From Pseudomonas saponiphila (GTDB taxonomy: Bacteria; Pseudomonadota; Gammaproteobacteria; Pseudomonadales; Pseudomonadaceae), in assembly GCF_900105185.1 (NCBI RefSeq), contig NZ_FNTJ01000001.1, forward strand, positions 1,003,501 through 1,067,500: a DNA stretch of 64,000 nt, written 5' to 3'. The position numbers and the translations under genes were made by a program. Position 1 is the first letter of the stretch. The number at the start of each line of letters is the position of its first letter. Shown in pieces: positions 13,517 to 26,794 of this stretch. Under the pieces are notes generated by a model. It had not been told where the DNA came from. It was given only the letters and a program-made list of their open reading frames with translations, and did not search any database.

Positions 13517-14598
13517 TGCTGCTGCTGCTAGCGGAGTACCTGCAACAGTTCTACAAAGGCTTCGCGGTCTTTCAGTACCTGACCCTGCGCGGGATTCTCG
13601 GGGTACTGACTGCGCTGTCTTTGGCGCTGTGCCTGGGTCCGTGGATGATCCGTACGCTGCAGAACCGGCAGATCGGCCAGGCCGTGCGTAACGACGGCCC
13701 GCAGTCCCACCTGTCCAAGTCGGGTACGCCGACCATGGGTGGCGCGCTGATCCTTTCCGCGATCGGTATCAGCACCCTGCTCTGGGCCGACCTTCGCAAC
13801 CACTATGTGTGGGTGGTGCTGGTGGTGACCCTGGCCTTTGGGGCCATCGGCTGGGTGGACGACTACCGCAAGGTGATCGAGAAGAATTCCCGTGGTCTGC
13901 CTAGTCGCTGGAAGTATTTCTGGCAATCGGTGTTCGGCCTTGGTGCTGCGGTCTTCCTTTATATGACTGCCCAGAGCCCGGTGGAAACCACCCTGCTGAT
14001 CCCGATGCTCAAGGATGTGAGCATTCCTTTGGGTGCCGGTTTCGTGGTCCTGACCTACTTCGTCATCGTCGGTTCGAGTAACGCGGTCAACCTGACCGAC
14101 GGCCTTGATGGCCTGGCGATCATGCCGACCGTGATGGTCGGTGGCGCGCTGGGGATCTTCTGCTACCTCTCGGGTAACGTGAAGTTCGCCGAGTACCTGC
14201 TGATTCCTTATGTACCAGGGGCGGGCGAGCTGATTGTCTTCTGCGGCGCGTTGATTGGTGCCGGTCTGGGCTTCCTCTGGTTCAACACCTATCCGGCACA
14301 AGTCTTCATGGGCGATGTCGGCGCACTGGCGCTGGGCGCGGCCCTGGGCACCATTGCAGTGATCGTCCGTCAGGAAATCGTCCTGTTCATCATGGGCGGT
14401 GTGTTCGTGATGGAGACCCTGTCGGTGGTAATCCAGGTGGCCTCTTTCAAATTGACCGGTCGCCGGGTATTTCGCATGGCGCCGATCCATCACCACTTTG
14501 AACTCAAGGGCTGGCCCGAGCCACGGGTGATCGTCCGTTTCTGGATCATCACCGTGATTCTCGTGTTGATCGGCCTTGCCACCCTGAAGCTGAGGTAG
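13516..14598 (+). CDS. mraY: Phospho-MurNAc-pentapeptide translocase MraY
   Basis: A 360-residue integral membrane enzyme that moves phospho-MurNAc-pentapeptide onto undecaprenyl phosphate, giving lipid I. About ten transmembrane helices; catalytic marks are GWVDDYRKV near residue 116, [13 protein letters not shown] near residue 194 and the PIHHHFE loop near residue 330. The ATG at 13516 gives the normal family length; in-frame upstream codons lie within murF. Confidence 0.97.
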   Translation: MLLLLAEYLQQFYKGFAVFQYLTLRGILGVLTALSLALCLGPWMIRTLQNRQIGQAVRNDGPQSHLSKSGTPTMGGALILSAIGISTLLWADLRNHYVWVVLVVTLAFGAIGWVDDYRKVIEKNSRGLPSRWKYFWQSVFGLGAAVFLYMTAQSPVETTLLIPMLKDVSIPLGAGFVVLTYFVIVGSSNAVNLTDGLDGLAIMPTVMVGGALGIFCYLSGNVKFAEYLLIPYVPGAGELIVFCGALIGAGLGFLWFNTYPAQVFMGDVGALALGAALGTIAVIVRQEIVLFIMGGVFVMETLSVVIQVASFKLTGRRVFRMAPIHHHFELKGWPEPRVIVRFWIITVILVLIGLATLKLR

Positions 14599-14603
14599 AA
14601 CGA

Positions 14604-15950
14604 GTGTCTCTGATCGCTTCTGACCACTTCCGCATCATTGTCGGCCTCGGCAAGAGCGGCATGTCCCTGGTTCGCTTCCTGGCGAACCGGGGCGTTGCTT
14701 TTGCGGTGGCCGATACGCGGGAAAATCCACCTGAGCTGGCCACGTTGCGTCGTGACTATCCCCAGGTGGAAGTGCGTTGTGGCGAGCTGGATGTCGATTT
14801 CCTGTGCCGCGCCGACGAGCTCTACGTGAGCCCCGGCCTGGCCCTGGCGACTCCGGCCCTGCAGGCCGCTGCTGCCCGTGGCGTGAAATTGTCCGGCGAC
14901 ATCGAGCTGTTCGCGCGTAACGCGAAGGCGCCGATCGTTGCCATCAGCGGTTCCAACGCGAAAAGCACCGTGACCACTCTGGTGGGCGAGATGGCCGCCG
15001 CGGCGGGCAAACGCGTCGCTGTGGGCGGCAACCTGGGCACCCCGGCCCTGGACCTGCTCAGCGACGACGTCGAGCTGTACGTGATGGAACTGTCCAGCTT
15101 CCAGTTGGAAACCACCGATCAGTTGGGCGCCGAAGTGGCCACTGTGCTGAACATCAGCGAAGACCATATGGACCGCTACAGCGGCCTGCCGGCCTACCAC
15201 CTGGCCAAGCACCGGATCTTCCGTGGCGCGCGGCAAGTGGTGGTCAATCGTCAGGACGCCCTGACCCGGCCGCTGCTCAGCGAGAATCTGCCGTGCTGGA
15301 GCTTCGGCCTGGGCAAGCCGGACTTCAAGGGCTTCGGCCTGCGGGAAGAGAACGGCGAGAAGTACCTGGCCTTTGAATTCCAGAATCTGCTGCCGGTGCG
15401 CGAACTGAAGATCCGCGGCGCCCACAACCAGTCCAACGCTCTTGCGGCCCTGGCCCTGGGTCATGCCGTGGGCTTGCCGTTCGACGCCATGCTGTCGGCC
15501 CTGCGCGCATTCGCCGGCCTTGAGCACCGTTGCCAGTGGGTGCGGGATGTGGATGGCGTGGGGTATTACAACGACTCCAAGGCCACCAACGTCGGCGCCG
15601 CATTGGCTGCCATCGAAGGCCTGGGGGCCGACATCGACGGCAAGATCGTGCTGATCGCTGGTGGTGATGGCAAGGGTGCTGAATTCAAGGACCTGCGTGA
15701 TCCGGTTGCGGCCAACTGCCGCGCGGTGATCCTGATGGGCCGCGACTCCGACAAGATCGGCGCTGCCATCGGGGATGCCGTGCCGCTGATTCGTGCCAGC
15801 TCGCTGGTGGAGGCGGTAACGCAATGCCGCGCTGTCGCACAGCCAGGCGACGTGGTGCTGTTGTCGCCCGCCTGCGCCAGTTTCGACATGTTCAAGAATT
15901 ACGAAGACCGTGGTCACCAGTTCGTCCGTGTCGTGGAGGAGCTGGCATGA
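14604..15950 (+). CDS. murD: UDP-MurNAc-L-alanine:D-glutamate ligase MurD
   Basis: A 448-residue cytoplasmic Mur ligase adding D-Glu. N-terminal Rossmann-like motif IVGLGKSGMSLVRFL; ATP loop SGSNAKSTVTTL near residue 115, in which Ala replaces the usual Gly of GTNGKST, as I recall for other Pseudomonas MurD proteins; NDSKATNVGA and LLSPACASFDMF toward the C-terminus. GTG start 5 bp after mraY; 4-bp overlap with ftsW. Confidence 0.97.
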   Translation: MSLIASDHFRIIVGLGKSGMSLVRFLANRGVAFAVADTRENPPELATLRRDYPQVEVRCGELDVDFLCRADELYVSPGLALATPALQAAAARGVKLSGDIELFARNAKAPIVAISGSNAKSTVTTLVGEMAAAAGKRVAVGGNLGTPALDLLSDDVELYVMELSSFQLETTDQLGAEVATVLNISEDHMDRYSGLPAYHLAKHRIFRGARQVVVNRQDALTRPLLSENLPCWSFGLGKPDFKGFGLREENGEKYLAFEFQNLLPVRELKIRGAHNQSNALAALALGHAVGLPFDAMLSALRAFAGLEHRCQWVRDVDGVGYYNDSKATNVGAALAAIEGLGADIDGKIVLIAGGDGKGAEFKDLRDPVAANCRAVILMGRDSDKIGAAIGDAVPLIRASSLVEAVTQCRAVAQPGDVVLLSPACASFDMFKNYEDRGHQFVRVVEELA

Positions 15951-17164
15951 ATCTGAGAAACATCATCAAGCCTTATCCGTCTCCGCTGATCACCGGGCGC
16001 GGTATCGACCTTGATTTCCCGATGCTCGCCGGCTGTCTGACCCTGCTGGGCCTGGGGCTGGTGATGATTGCCTCGGCCTCCACCGAAGTGGCGGCGGCGC
16101 AGTCGGGCAGTGCCCTGTACTACATGATTCGCCACCTGATCTACATCGTGCTGGGGCTGGGTGCGTGCATCGTCACCATGATGATTCCGATTGCCACCTG
16201 GCAGCGTCTGGGCTGGATGATGCTGATCGGGGCCTTCGGTCTGCTGGTGATGGTGATCGTTCCGGGGATCGGCCGCGAAGTGAACGGTTCGATGCGCTGG
16301 ATCGGCTTCAGCTTCTTCAACGTCCAGCCTTCGGAGATCGCCAAGGTATTTGTGGTGATCTACCTCGCCGGCTACCTGGTGCGACGGCAGAAGGAAGTGC
16401 GTGAGAGCTGGATGGGCTTCTTCAAGCCGTTCATCGTGCTGCTGCCGATGGCCGGACTGTTGCTGATGGAGCCGGACTTCGGCGCCACCGTGGTCATGAT
16501 GGGCGCCGCTGCGGCCATGCTGTTCCTGGGCGGTGTCGGACTGTTCCGCTTTTCCCTGATGGTGGTCCTGGCGGTGGCGGCGGTGGTCCTGCTGATTCAG
16601 ATGCAGCCTTATCGAATGGCGCGTCTGACCAACTTTGCCGACCCCTGGGCCGACCAGTTCGGTGCCGGTTATCAATTGTCCCAGGCGCTGATCGCCTTTG
16701 GTCGCGGTGAGTGGCTGGGCGTCGGCCTGGGCAACAGTGTGCAGAAGCAGTTCTACCTGCCGGAAGCCCACACCGACTTCGTGTTCTCGGTCCTGGCCGA
16801 AGAACTGGGTGCCGTGGGTTCCCTGTGCACCGTGGCGCTGTTCGTATTCGTCTGTATTCGTGGCATGTACATCGGCCTGTGGGCCGAGAAAGCCAAGCAG
16901 TTTTTTGCCGCCTATGTGGCTTATGGCCTGTCGTTCCTGTGGATCGGCCAGTTCCTGATCAATATCGGCGTGAACGTCGGCCTGTTGCCGACCAAGGGCC
17001 TGACCCTGCCGTTTCTCAGTTATGGCGGTAGCTCGTTGGTGATCTGCTGCGCCTGTCTCGGCCTGCTGTTGCGCATCGAGTGGGAGAGCAGGACTCACTT
17101 GGGCAGCGAAGAGATGGAGTTCAGTGAAAGTGACTTTGCCGAGGAGCCGCTCCATGGGCGCTAA
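15947..17164 (+). CDS. ftsW: Septal peptidoglycan glycosyltransferase FtsW
   Basis: A 405-residue SEDS-family polymerase with about ten transmembrane helices. It polymerises lipid II at the septum with FtsI. Motifs include NGSMRWI and LQPSE-like VQPSEIAKVF, DFVFSVLAEELG with the periplasmic-side acidic residues, and GLTLPFLSYGGSS near the C-terminus. The ATG at 15947 overlaps murD by 4 bp and gives the normal length; the in-frame codons upstream lie in murD. Confidence 0.96.
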   Translation: MNLRNIIKPYPSPLITGRGIDLDFPMLAGCLTLLGLGLVMIASASTEVAAAQSGSALYYMIRHLIYIVLGLGACIVTMMIPIATWQRLGWMMLIGAFGLLVMVIVPGIGREVNGSMRWIGFSFFNVQPSEIAKVFVVIYLAGYLVRRQKEVRESWMGFFKPFIVLLPMAGLLLMEPDFGATVVMMGAAAAMLFLGGVGLFRFSLMVVLAVAAVVLLIQMQPYRMARLTNFADPWADQFGAGYQLSQALIAFGRGEWLGVGLGNSVQKQFYLPEAHTDFVFSVLAEELGAVGSLCTVALFVFVCIRGMYIGLWAEKAKQFFAAYVAYGLSFLWIGQFLINIGVNVGLLPTKGLTLPFLSYGGSSLVICCACLGLLLRIEWESRTHLGSEEMEFSESDFAEEPLHGR

Positions 17165-18216
17165 CGTGCTGATCATGGCCGGCGGCACCGGTGGCCACGT
17201 GTTCCCGGCGCTGGCCTGTGCCCGCGAGTTCCAGGCCCGTGGCTACAGCGTGCACTGGCTGGGCACCCCGCGGGGAATCGAGAACGAACTGGTTCCGGCT
17301 GCGGGCTTGCCGCTGCACCTGATCAACGTCAGCGGTTTGCGTGGCAAGGGCAAGCTGTCCCTGCTCAAGGCGCCGTTCGTCCTGATCAAGGCGGTGCTTC
17401 AGGCCCGAAGGATCATTCGCCAGCTCAAGCCGGTCTGCGTGCTGGGTTTTGGCGGTTATGTGACCGGCCCTGGCGGTGTTGCCGCCAAGTTGTCCGGAGT
17501 GCCGGTCATCGTTCACGAACAGAACGCGGTTGCCGGTACCGCCAATCGGCTGCTGGTGCCTTTGGCTGCGCGAGTCTGCGAAGCTTTCCCGGACACCTTC
17601 GGGGCCTCCGGCAGCCGCCGCACCACGGGCAATCCGGTACGCACCGAACTGTTCCTCGAAACACCGCGCGAGGCCCTGGCCGGACGCAAGGCGCGTTTAC
17701 TGATCCTGGGCGGAAGCCTGGGGGCAGAGCCGTTGAACAAATTACTGCCGGAAGCCCTGGCACAGGTCGCCCCCGAGCTGCGCCCGGAGGTGTTCCACCA
17801 GGCCGGTAAAAACCACGATGAAGTCACTGCAGAGCGCTATCGCGCCGCCGGCGTCGACGCGCAGGTGCAGCCCTTTATCAAAGACATGGCCCAAGCCTAT
17901 GGCTGGGCCGACCTGGTGGTCTGTCGCGCAGGTGCGCTGACTGTCAGCGAACTGGCCGCCGCCGGTCTGCCCTCGATGCTGGTGCCGCTGCCCCATGCGA
18001 TCGACGATCACCAGACCCGCAACGCCGAATATTTGGCTCGTGAAGGCGCCGCTTTCCTGATGCCGCAAAGAACGACTGGTGCAGCGGACCTTGCCGCTCG
18101 CCTGACAGAGGTTTTGATGCAACCAGAACGACTCGACAACATGGCTCAGGCCGCCCGCCGCCTGGCCAAGCCCGGCGCCACCCACGATGTAGTGAACATC
18201 TGCCTGGAGGTGGCCC

Positions 18217-18224
<8 letters not shown>
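17154..18224 (+). CDS. murG: UDP-GlcNAc:lipid I GlcNAc transferase MurG
   Basis: A 356-residue peripheral membrane GT28 glycosyltransferase forming lipid II from lipid I. Glycine-rich loops [13 protein letters not shown] near residue 9 and [10 protein letters not shown] near residue 100, and the UDP-GlcNAc site motif [19 protein letters not shown] near residue 260. ATG 17154 follows a GAGGAG ribosome site and overlaps ftsW by 11 bp. Confidence 0.97.
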
Positions 18225-20627
<2,403 letters not shown>

Positions 20628-20631
20628 GTCC

Positions 20632-21498
20632 ATGCAAGGCGCGTCGCTTCGTCATCAGCAACCCGCACCCGGCCGCAAGCCGGTGCCGCGGGGTGCCAGC
20701 CGGATGGTGGCCAAAGAGCCGATGTCGGTGCGCCTGCCGAAAGCCAACTTCGGCTTTCTGAAAAGCCTGTTCTGGCCGGTACTGCTGGTGGCGCTGGGGT
20801 TTGGCACCTATGAAGGTGCCCAGCGCTTGCTGCCATATGCCGACCGGCCGATCACCAAGATCGCGGTGCAGGGGGACTTGAGCTACATCAGCCAGCAGGC
20901 GGTGCAGCAGCGGATCGCGCCCTATGTCGCGGCGAGCTTCTTCACCATCGACCTGGCGAGCATGCGCACCGAGCTGGAACAGATGCCCTGGATCGCTCAC
21001 GCCGAAGTACGTCGGGTGTGGCCGGACCAGGTTGTGATTCGCCTGGAAGAACAACTGCCGGTGGCCCGCTGGGGCGACGAGGCGCTGTTGAACAACCAGG
21101 GCCAGGCCTTCACCCCGCGTGAACTGGCGAACTACGAACACTTGCCGCAGTTGTTCGGGCCGCAGCGGGCCCAGCAGCAAGTGATGCAGCAGTATCAGGT
21201 GTTGAGCCAGATGCTGCGGCCGCTGGGCTTTTCGATCGCCCGTCTGGAGCTGCGCGAGCGCGGCAGTTGGTTCCTGACCACCGGTGCCGGCAGTGCCGGT
21301 CCCGGCATCGAGTTGCTCCTGGGTCGCGATCATCTGGTGGAGAAGATGCGCCGCTTCATTGCCATTTATGAAAAAACGCTGAAAGAACAGATCACGAACA
21401 TCGCGCGCATCGATCTGCGCTATGCCAACGGCCTCGCCGTCGGCTGGCGCGATCCAGCGGCACCCACGACGGCGCAACCCGCCGTCGCGAAGAATTAA
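20632..21498 (+). CDS. ftsQ: Cell division protein FtsQ
   Basis: A 288-residue bitopic divisome protein: basic proline-rich cytoplasmic tail of about 40 residues, one transmembrane helix (about 44-62), a POTRA domain beginning at [14 protein letters not shown], and a beta domain. It recruits and regulates FtsL/FtsB and FtsWI. The ATG at 20632 lies 4 bp after the ddlB stop; an upstream in-frame ATG overlaps ddlB and is less likely. Confidence 0.95.
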   Translation: MQGASLRHQQPAPGRKPVPRGASRMVAKEPMSVRLPKANFGFLKSLFWPVLLVALGFGTYEGAQRLLPYADRPITKIAVQGDLSYISQQAVQQRIAPYVAASFFTIDLASMRTELEQMPWIAHAEVRRVWPDQVVIRLEEQLPVARWGDEALLNNQGQAFTPRELANYEHLPQLFGPQRAQQQVMQQYQVLSQMLRPLGFSIARLELRERGSWFLTTGAGSAGPGIELLLGRDHLVEKMRRFIAIYEKTLKEQITNIARIDLRYANGLAVGWRDPAAPTTAQPAVAKN

Positions 21499-21512
21499 GA
21501 AGAGGCAGGACC

Positions 21513-22772
21513 ATGGCAAATGTGCAAAGCGGCAAAATGATCGTCGGCCTGGATATCGGCACCTCCAAGGTGGTGGCGCTGGTGGGCGAAGTCGCGGCCG
21601 ATGGCTCGCTGGAAATCGTTGGCATCGGCACTCATCCTTCCCGCGGCCTGAAGAAGGGCGTGGTGGTGAACATCGAGTCCACCGTGCAGTCGATCCAGCG
21701 CGCGGTTGAAGAAGCGCAACTGATGGCGGGCTGCCGCATCCACTCGGCGTTCGTCGGTGTGGCGGGCAATCACATCCGCAGCCTGAACTCCCACGGCATC
21801 GTGGCGATCCGCGACCGTGAAGTCAGTTCGGCGGACCTGGAGCGGGTACTGGATGCGGCACAGGCCGTGGCGATCCCGGCTGACCAGCGGGTCCTGCACA
21901 CCCTGCCGCAGGATTACGTGATCGATAACCAGGAAGGCGTGCGTGAGCCTTTGGGCATGTCCGGCGTGCGCCTGGAAGCCAAGGTGCACGTGGTCACCTG
22001 CGCGGTGAATGCCGCGCAGAACATCGAGAAGTGCGTACGCCGCTGCGGCCTGGAAATCGACGACATCATCCTCGAACAACTGGCTTCGGCCTATTCGGTA
22101 CTCACCGACGACGAGAAAGAGCTGGGCGTGTGCCTGGTGGACATCGGCGGCGGCACCACCGACATGGCGATCTTCACCGAAGGCGCGATCCGTCACACCG
22201 CGGTGATCCCGATTGCCGGCGACCAAGTGACCAACGACATCGCCATGGCCCTGCGCACGCCGACCCAGTACGCCGAAGAGATCAAGATCCGTTACGCCTG
22301 CGCCCTGGCCAAGCTGGCCGGTGCCGGCGAGACCATCAAGGTGCCGAGCGTTGGCGACCGTCCGCCGCGCGAGCTGTCGCGCCAGGCCCTGGCCGAAGTG
22401 GTCGAGCCGCGTTACGACGAACTCTTCACCCTGATCCAGGCCGAGCTGCGTCGCAGCGGCTACGAAGACCTGATCCCGGCGGGCATCGTGCTCACCGGTG
22501 GCACCTCGAAGATGGAGGGCGCTGTTGAATTGGCCGAGGAAATTTTCCACATGCCGGTTCGCCTGGGCGTGCCCCACAGTGTCAAGGGCCTGTCCGACGT
22601 GGTGCGCAACCCGATCTATTCCACCGGCGTCGGCCTGCTGCTGTACGGACTGCAGAAACAGTCCGACGGCATCTCGTTCTCCGGCATCGGCAGCCGCGAC
22701 AGCTACAGCAGCGACGAACCCAAGGCCGCCTTGCTCGATCGCATCAAGAGCTGGGTGCAGGGCAACTTCTAA
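21513..22772 (+). CDS. ftsA: Cell division protein FtsA
   Basis: A 419-residue actin-like ATPase that tethers FtsZ to the membrane. It begins with KMIVGLDIGTSKVVALVGE (phosphate-1 loop), has VDIGGGTTDMAIFTEG near residue 205 and IVLTGGTSKMEG near residue 330, and ends in an amphipathic membrane-targeting helix (LLDRIKSWVQGNF). A GAGGCAGG ribosome site precedes the ATG. Confidence 0.97.
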   Translation: MANVQSGKMIVGLDIGTSKVVALVGEVAADGSLEIVGIGTHPSRGLKKGVVVNIESTVQSIQRAVEEAQLMAGCRIHSAFVGVAGNHIRSLNSHGIVAIRDREVSSADLERVLDAAQAVAIPADQRVLHTLPQDYVIDNQEGVREPLGMSGVRLEAKVHVVTCAVNAAQNIEKCVRRCGLEIDDIILEQLASAYSVLTDDEKELGVCLVDIGGGTTDMAIFTEGAIRHTAVIPIAGDQVTNDIAMALRTPTQYAEEIKIRYACALAKLAGAGETIKVPSVGDRPPRELSRQALAEVVEPRYDELFTLIQAELRRSGYEDLIPAGIVLTGGTSKMEGAVELAEEIFHMPVRLGVPHSVKGLSDVVRNPIYSTGVGLLLYGLQKQSDGISFSGIGSRDSYSSDEPKAALLDRIKSWVQGNF

Positions 22773-22844
22773 AGATTTACCGCAACACCGTTTCAGAGCA
22801 GTAGGCAGTAGGCGAAAAACTAGAGAAATGAAAGGAGAGGGAAA

Positions 22845-24038
22845 ATGTTCGAACTCGTAGACAACATCCCGCAGAGTCCGGTAATCAAGGTTATCGGTGT
22901 TGGCGGTGGCGGCGGCAACGCGGTCAATCACATGGTCAAGAGCAACATTGAAGGCGTCGAGTTCATTTGCGCCAACACTGACGCTCAAGCGCTGAAAAAC
23001 ATCGGCGCGCGGACCATCCTGCAACTGGGTACCGGTGTGACCAAGGGCCTGGGTGCGGGTGCCAATCCGGAAGTCGGCCGTCAAGCCGCTCTGGAAGACC
23101 GCGAGCGTATCGCCGAAGTATTGGCGGGCACCAACATGGTGTTCATCACCACTGGCATGGGCGGCGGTACCGGTACCGGTGCGGCGCCAATCATTGCTGA
23201 AGTGGCCAAGGAAATGGGCATCCTCACCGTCGCGGTGGTGACCCGTCCGTTCCCGTTCGAAGGCCGCAAGCGCATGCAGATCGCCGATGAGGGCATCCGC
23301 GCGCTGAGCGAAAGCGTCGACTCGTTGATCACCATCCCCAACGAGAAGCTGCTGACCATCCTCGGTAAGGACGCCAGCCTGCTGTCGGCTTTCGCCAAGG
23401 CTGACGACGTGTTGGCCGGTGCCGTTCGCGGTATCTCCGACATCATCAAGCGTCCGGGCATGATCAACGTCGACTTCGCCGACGTACGTACCGTGATGAG
23501 CGAAATGGGCATGGCGATGATGGGCACTGGCTGCGCTAGCGGTCCTAACCGTGCGCGTGAAGCCACTGAAGCGGCGATCCGCAACCCGCTGCTGGAAGAC
23601 GTGAACCTGGAAGGTGCGCGCGGCATCCTGGTGAACATCACCGCCGGTCCTGACCTGTCCCTGGGTGAGTACTCCGACGTGGGTAGCATCATCGAAGCCT
23701 TCGCTTCCGAACACGCCATGGTCAAGGTCGGTACCGTTATCGATCCGGACATGCGTGACGAGCTGCATGTAACCGTAGTGGCCACCGGCCTGGGCGCGAA
23801 AATCGAGAAGCCTGTGAAGGTCATCGACAACACCGTTCAGACTTCCATGTCCGCACAGTCGCAAGCGCCAGCCCCTGCTCGTCAGGAACTGCCGTCGGTG
23901 AACTACCGTGACCTGGATCGTCCGACTGTCATGCGCAATCAGGCGCAGTCGAACGCGGCGACCGCGGCGAAGCTGAATCCGCAAGATGATCTGGATTACC
24001 TGGACATCCCGGCATTCCTGCGTCGTCAGGCCGATTGA
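22845..24038 (+). CDS. ftsZ: Cell division GTPase FtsZ
   Basis: The tubulin-like Z-ring GTPase, 397 residues. GTP-binding signature GGGTGTGAAPIIAE near residue 107, the N-terminal IGVGGGGGNAVNHM, and the T7 loop with NVDFADVRTVM. A linker of about 60 residues ends in the conserved C-terminal peptide DYLDIPAFLRRQAD that binds FtsA and ZipA. The ATG follows AGGAGAGGG. A 72-bp gap separates it from ftsA. Confidence 0.98.
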   Translation: MFELVDNIPQSPVIKVIGVGGGGGNAVNHMVKSNIEGVEFICANTDAQALKNIGARTILQLGTGVTKGLGAGANPEVGRQAALEDRERIAEVLAGTNMVFITTGMGGGTGTGAAPIIAEVAKEMGILTVAVVTRPFPFEGRKRMQIADEGIRALSESVDSLITIPNEKLLTILGKDASLLSAFAKADDVLAGAVRGISDIIKRPGMINVDFADVRTVMSEMGMAMMGTGCASGPNRAREATEAAIRNPLLEDVNLEGARGILVNITAGPDLSLGEYSDVGSIIEAFASEHAMVKVGTVIDPDMRDELHVTVVATGLGAKIEKPVKVIDNTVQTSMSAQSQAPAPARQELPSVNYRDLDRPTVMRNQAQSNAATAAKLNPQDDLDYLDIPAFLRRQAD

Positions 24039-24070
24039 TGGAATGTATCAGGGGTATTAGGGTGATTGGT

Positions 24071-24098
24071 GTTCAGCAAAGGCATGGTCTGCTATTAT
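24071..24098 (+). promoter_or_regulatory. Weak candidate lpxC promoter
   Basis: TATTAT at 24093-24098 is a fair -10 in the ftsZ-lpxC gap; the best upstream hexamer (GTTCAG, 24071-24076, 16-bp spacer) is poor. A separate lpxC promoter is common in gammaproteobacteria, so the site is mentioned only as a possibility. Confidence 0.3.
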
Positions 24099-24114
24099 CG
24101 CCAGCCTTTGTTGA

Positions 24115-25062
<948 letters not shown>

Positions 25063-25088
25063 GTACTCTCTCTTTCCTTTTGTTTTTG

Positions 25089-25117
25089 AAGGCCATCCCC
25101 CCGGATGGCCTTTTTTT
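25089..25117 (+). terminator. Intrinsic terminator of lpxC / dcw cluster
   Basis: Stem GGCCATCC/GGATGGCC (25091-25098 and 25103-25110), 4-base loop, followed by seven T. Confidence 0.9.
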
Positions 25118-25129
25118 ATGCCTGAGGTT

Positions 25130-26653
25130 TCAGGCGCTGCGCGGGTAGCCGCTGTAGGACATGTTGGAAACCACCCGATTGCGACCGCTGTGCTTGGCCT
25201 GATACAGCGCCTTGTCGGCGTCGCTCACCCATTGTTCCAGAGCGATATCGGGATGGCCTGACCAGGTGTTGATGCCAATGCTCACGGTCAGGGGCGTGGC
25301 CTGCTCGCTGACGGCCGGCAAGGCGGCGATGCTGGCGCGGATCTTCTCCGCCAGGACTGCGGCGCCGGCACTGTCGGTCCCCGGCAGGACGACCGCAAAC
25401 TCCTCGCCGCCAAAGCGTGCCGCCAGGTCCGACGGCCGCCCGACGCACGCATCCATGCATTGCGCCACCGCACGCAGGGCCTGGTCTCCCAGCGGATGGC
25501 CGAAGCGGTCGTTGAAGGATTTGAAGTGATCGACGTCGATCATCAATAGCGACAACGGCAGATGGGTGCGTCGGGCCCGCGCCCATTCATTGCTCAGCAC
25601 CTGATCCAGGGTACGACGATTGGCCACGCCGGTGAGGGCGTCGACGGCCGCCAGGCGCGCCAGCGCCTGCTCGGCGTTCTGTCGGCGCCGCAGTTCGCGA
25701 CACAGTTGCCAGGTCAGCCAGAACAGAGCGATGCACAGCCCCCCAGTGGCGCCGCTGATCAGCAGCGCGGTGCGTTGCCAGGCAGCGAAGACCTCGTCTA
25801 TGGACAGCGCGACAATCACGATCAGCGGCAGATCGCCGACCTGGGAAAAGGTGTACAGGCGTTGCATCTGATCAACACTGGAAACGCTTATGAAGCTGCC
25901 ATTGCCTTCGCGCAGGATGCGCACGAAGTTGGGACGATTGCTGAAGCTCTTGCCAATCAGGTCGTCCGCCAGGGGCGGCTGTTGGGCCAGCAGTACTCCA
26001 TCGCGGCTGATCAGATTGATCGAGCCGTTGCGCCCGATATCCAGATTCTTGAACAGCTCGTTGAAGTAGCTCAGGCGCATGGCCGCTTCGGCCACTCCGA
26101 TGAACTGGCCATGCTCATCGCTGAGCCGCCGGCTGAAGCTGATCCGCCAATCGTGATCGGCGCCGCGGGCACGGAATGGCGGACTGATCATCATGCCCGG
26201 GTCCGGATTGTCGATGTGCGATCGAAAGTACTCGCGATCGGCGTAGTTGCCTGTGCGTGGCACGACCGAGGCCGAGTCGGCCAGCACGTCGCCATGCTTG
26301 TCCAGCAGCAGGATATCGCCCTTGTAGGGCGCTGCCGTGGCCCGATCGAACAGTGCCAGATGACGGATGGAAGCCGAAACATTCTTGAGGTCGTCGCGTT
26401 GCGTGGCGTCGATCAGGCCCTTGACTGACAGGTCGTAGAGCTCGACGTTGCGCAACACATCGGCATCGATCAGCTGCACGATGTTGTTCGCGGCACGGGT
26501 CGCCGCCTGCTTGGCAGCCGCGTGTTCGCGGATCAACAGGTAGGTGACGATGCTGAGAATGGCCACGACGATCAGCGAGCTGGCCAGGACCACCAGGCGT
26601 TCCGTCTTTGACGCGATTTTCCCTGTGCGAGGGGGCGCACTGCTCACGTTCAT
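25130..26653 (-). CDS. Membrane diguanylate cyclase (Cache sensor + GGDEF)
   Basis: A 507-residue protein: transmembrane helix about 20-42, a periplasmic double-Cache-like sensor domain (about 55-285), a second transmembrane helix near 290-312, and a GGDEF domain from DALTGVANRRTLDQV. The active site is GGEEF in ARFGGEEFAVVLPG. Five residues before it is RPSD, an RxxD inhibitory site, so the enzyme should make cyclic di-GMP and be feedback-inhibited. The sensed ligand is unknown. It stands alone on the minus strand, converging on lpxC. Confidence 0.9.
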   Translation of the reverse strand: MNVSSAPPRTGKIASKTERLVVLASSLIVVAILSIVTYLLIREHAAAKQAATRAANNIVQLIDADVLRNVELYDLSVKGLIDATQRDDLKNVSASIRHLALFDRATAAPYKGDILLLDKHGDVLADSASVVPRTGNYADREYFRSHIDNPDPGMMISPPFRARGADHDWRISFSRRLSDEHGQFIGVAEAAMRLSYFNELFKNLDIGRNGSINLISRDGVLLAQQPPLADDLIGKSFSNRPNFVRILREGNGSFISVSSVDQMQRLYTFSQVGDLPLIVIVALSIDEVFAAWQRTALLISGATGGLCIALFWLTWQLCRELRRRQNAEQALARLAAVDALTGVANRRTLDQVLSNEWARARRTHLPLSLLMIDVDHFKSFNDRFGHPLGDQALRAVAQCMDACVGRPSDLAARFGGEEFAVVLPGTDSAGAAVLAEKIRASIAALPAVSEQATPLTVSIGINTWSGHPDIALEQWVSDADKALYQAKHSGRNRVVSNMSYSGYPRSA

Positions 26654-26749
26654 GATTTTGATTTCTGCTACGTCGACAGGTGTCAGTCTAGTGTGGACGT
26701 GGGCTACAGAAATCGGTCACGCCGTCGCGCTTGTATAAATCCCGGAAAC

Positions 26750-26783
26750 AAAAAAGGCCAGCAAAACATGCTGGCCTTTTTTG
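26750..26783. terminator. Bidirectional terminator between oprD-family gene and cyclase gene region
   Basis: Stem GGCCAGCA/TGCTGGCC (26756-26763 and 26769-26776), five-base loop, A run before and T run after. It ends the porin gene on the minus strand. Confidence 0.88.
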
Positions 26784-26794
26784 CCTGACGCGCC

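Noticed and set aside
14940..14980. Ala in the MurD ATP loop (GSNAKST) as an inactivating change
   Set aside because: It appears to be normal for Pseudomonas MurD, and the rest of the protein is intact.
21495..23984. An 829-codon antisense open frame across ftsA-ftsZ, and similar long antisense frames over the mur, RND and cyo genes
   Set aside because: They mirror real genes in GC-rich DNA; composition and lack of recognisable motifs mark them as shadows.
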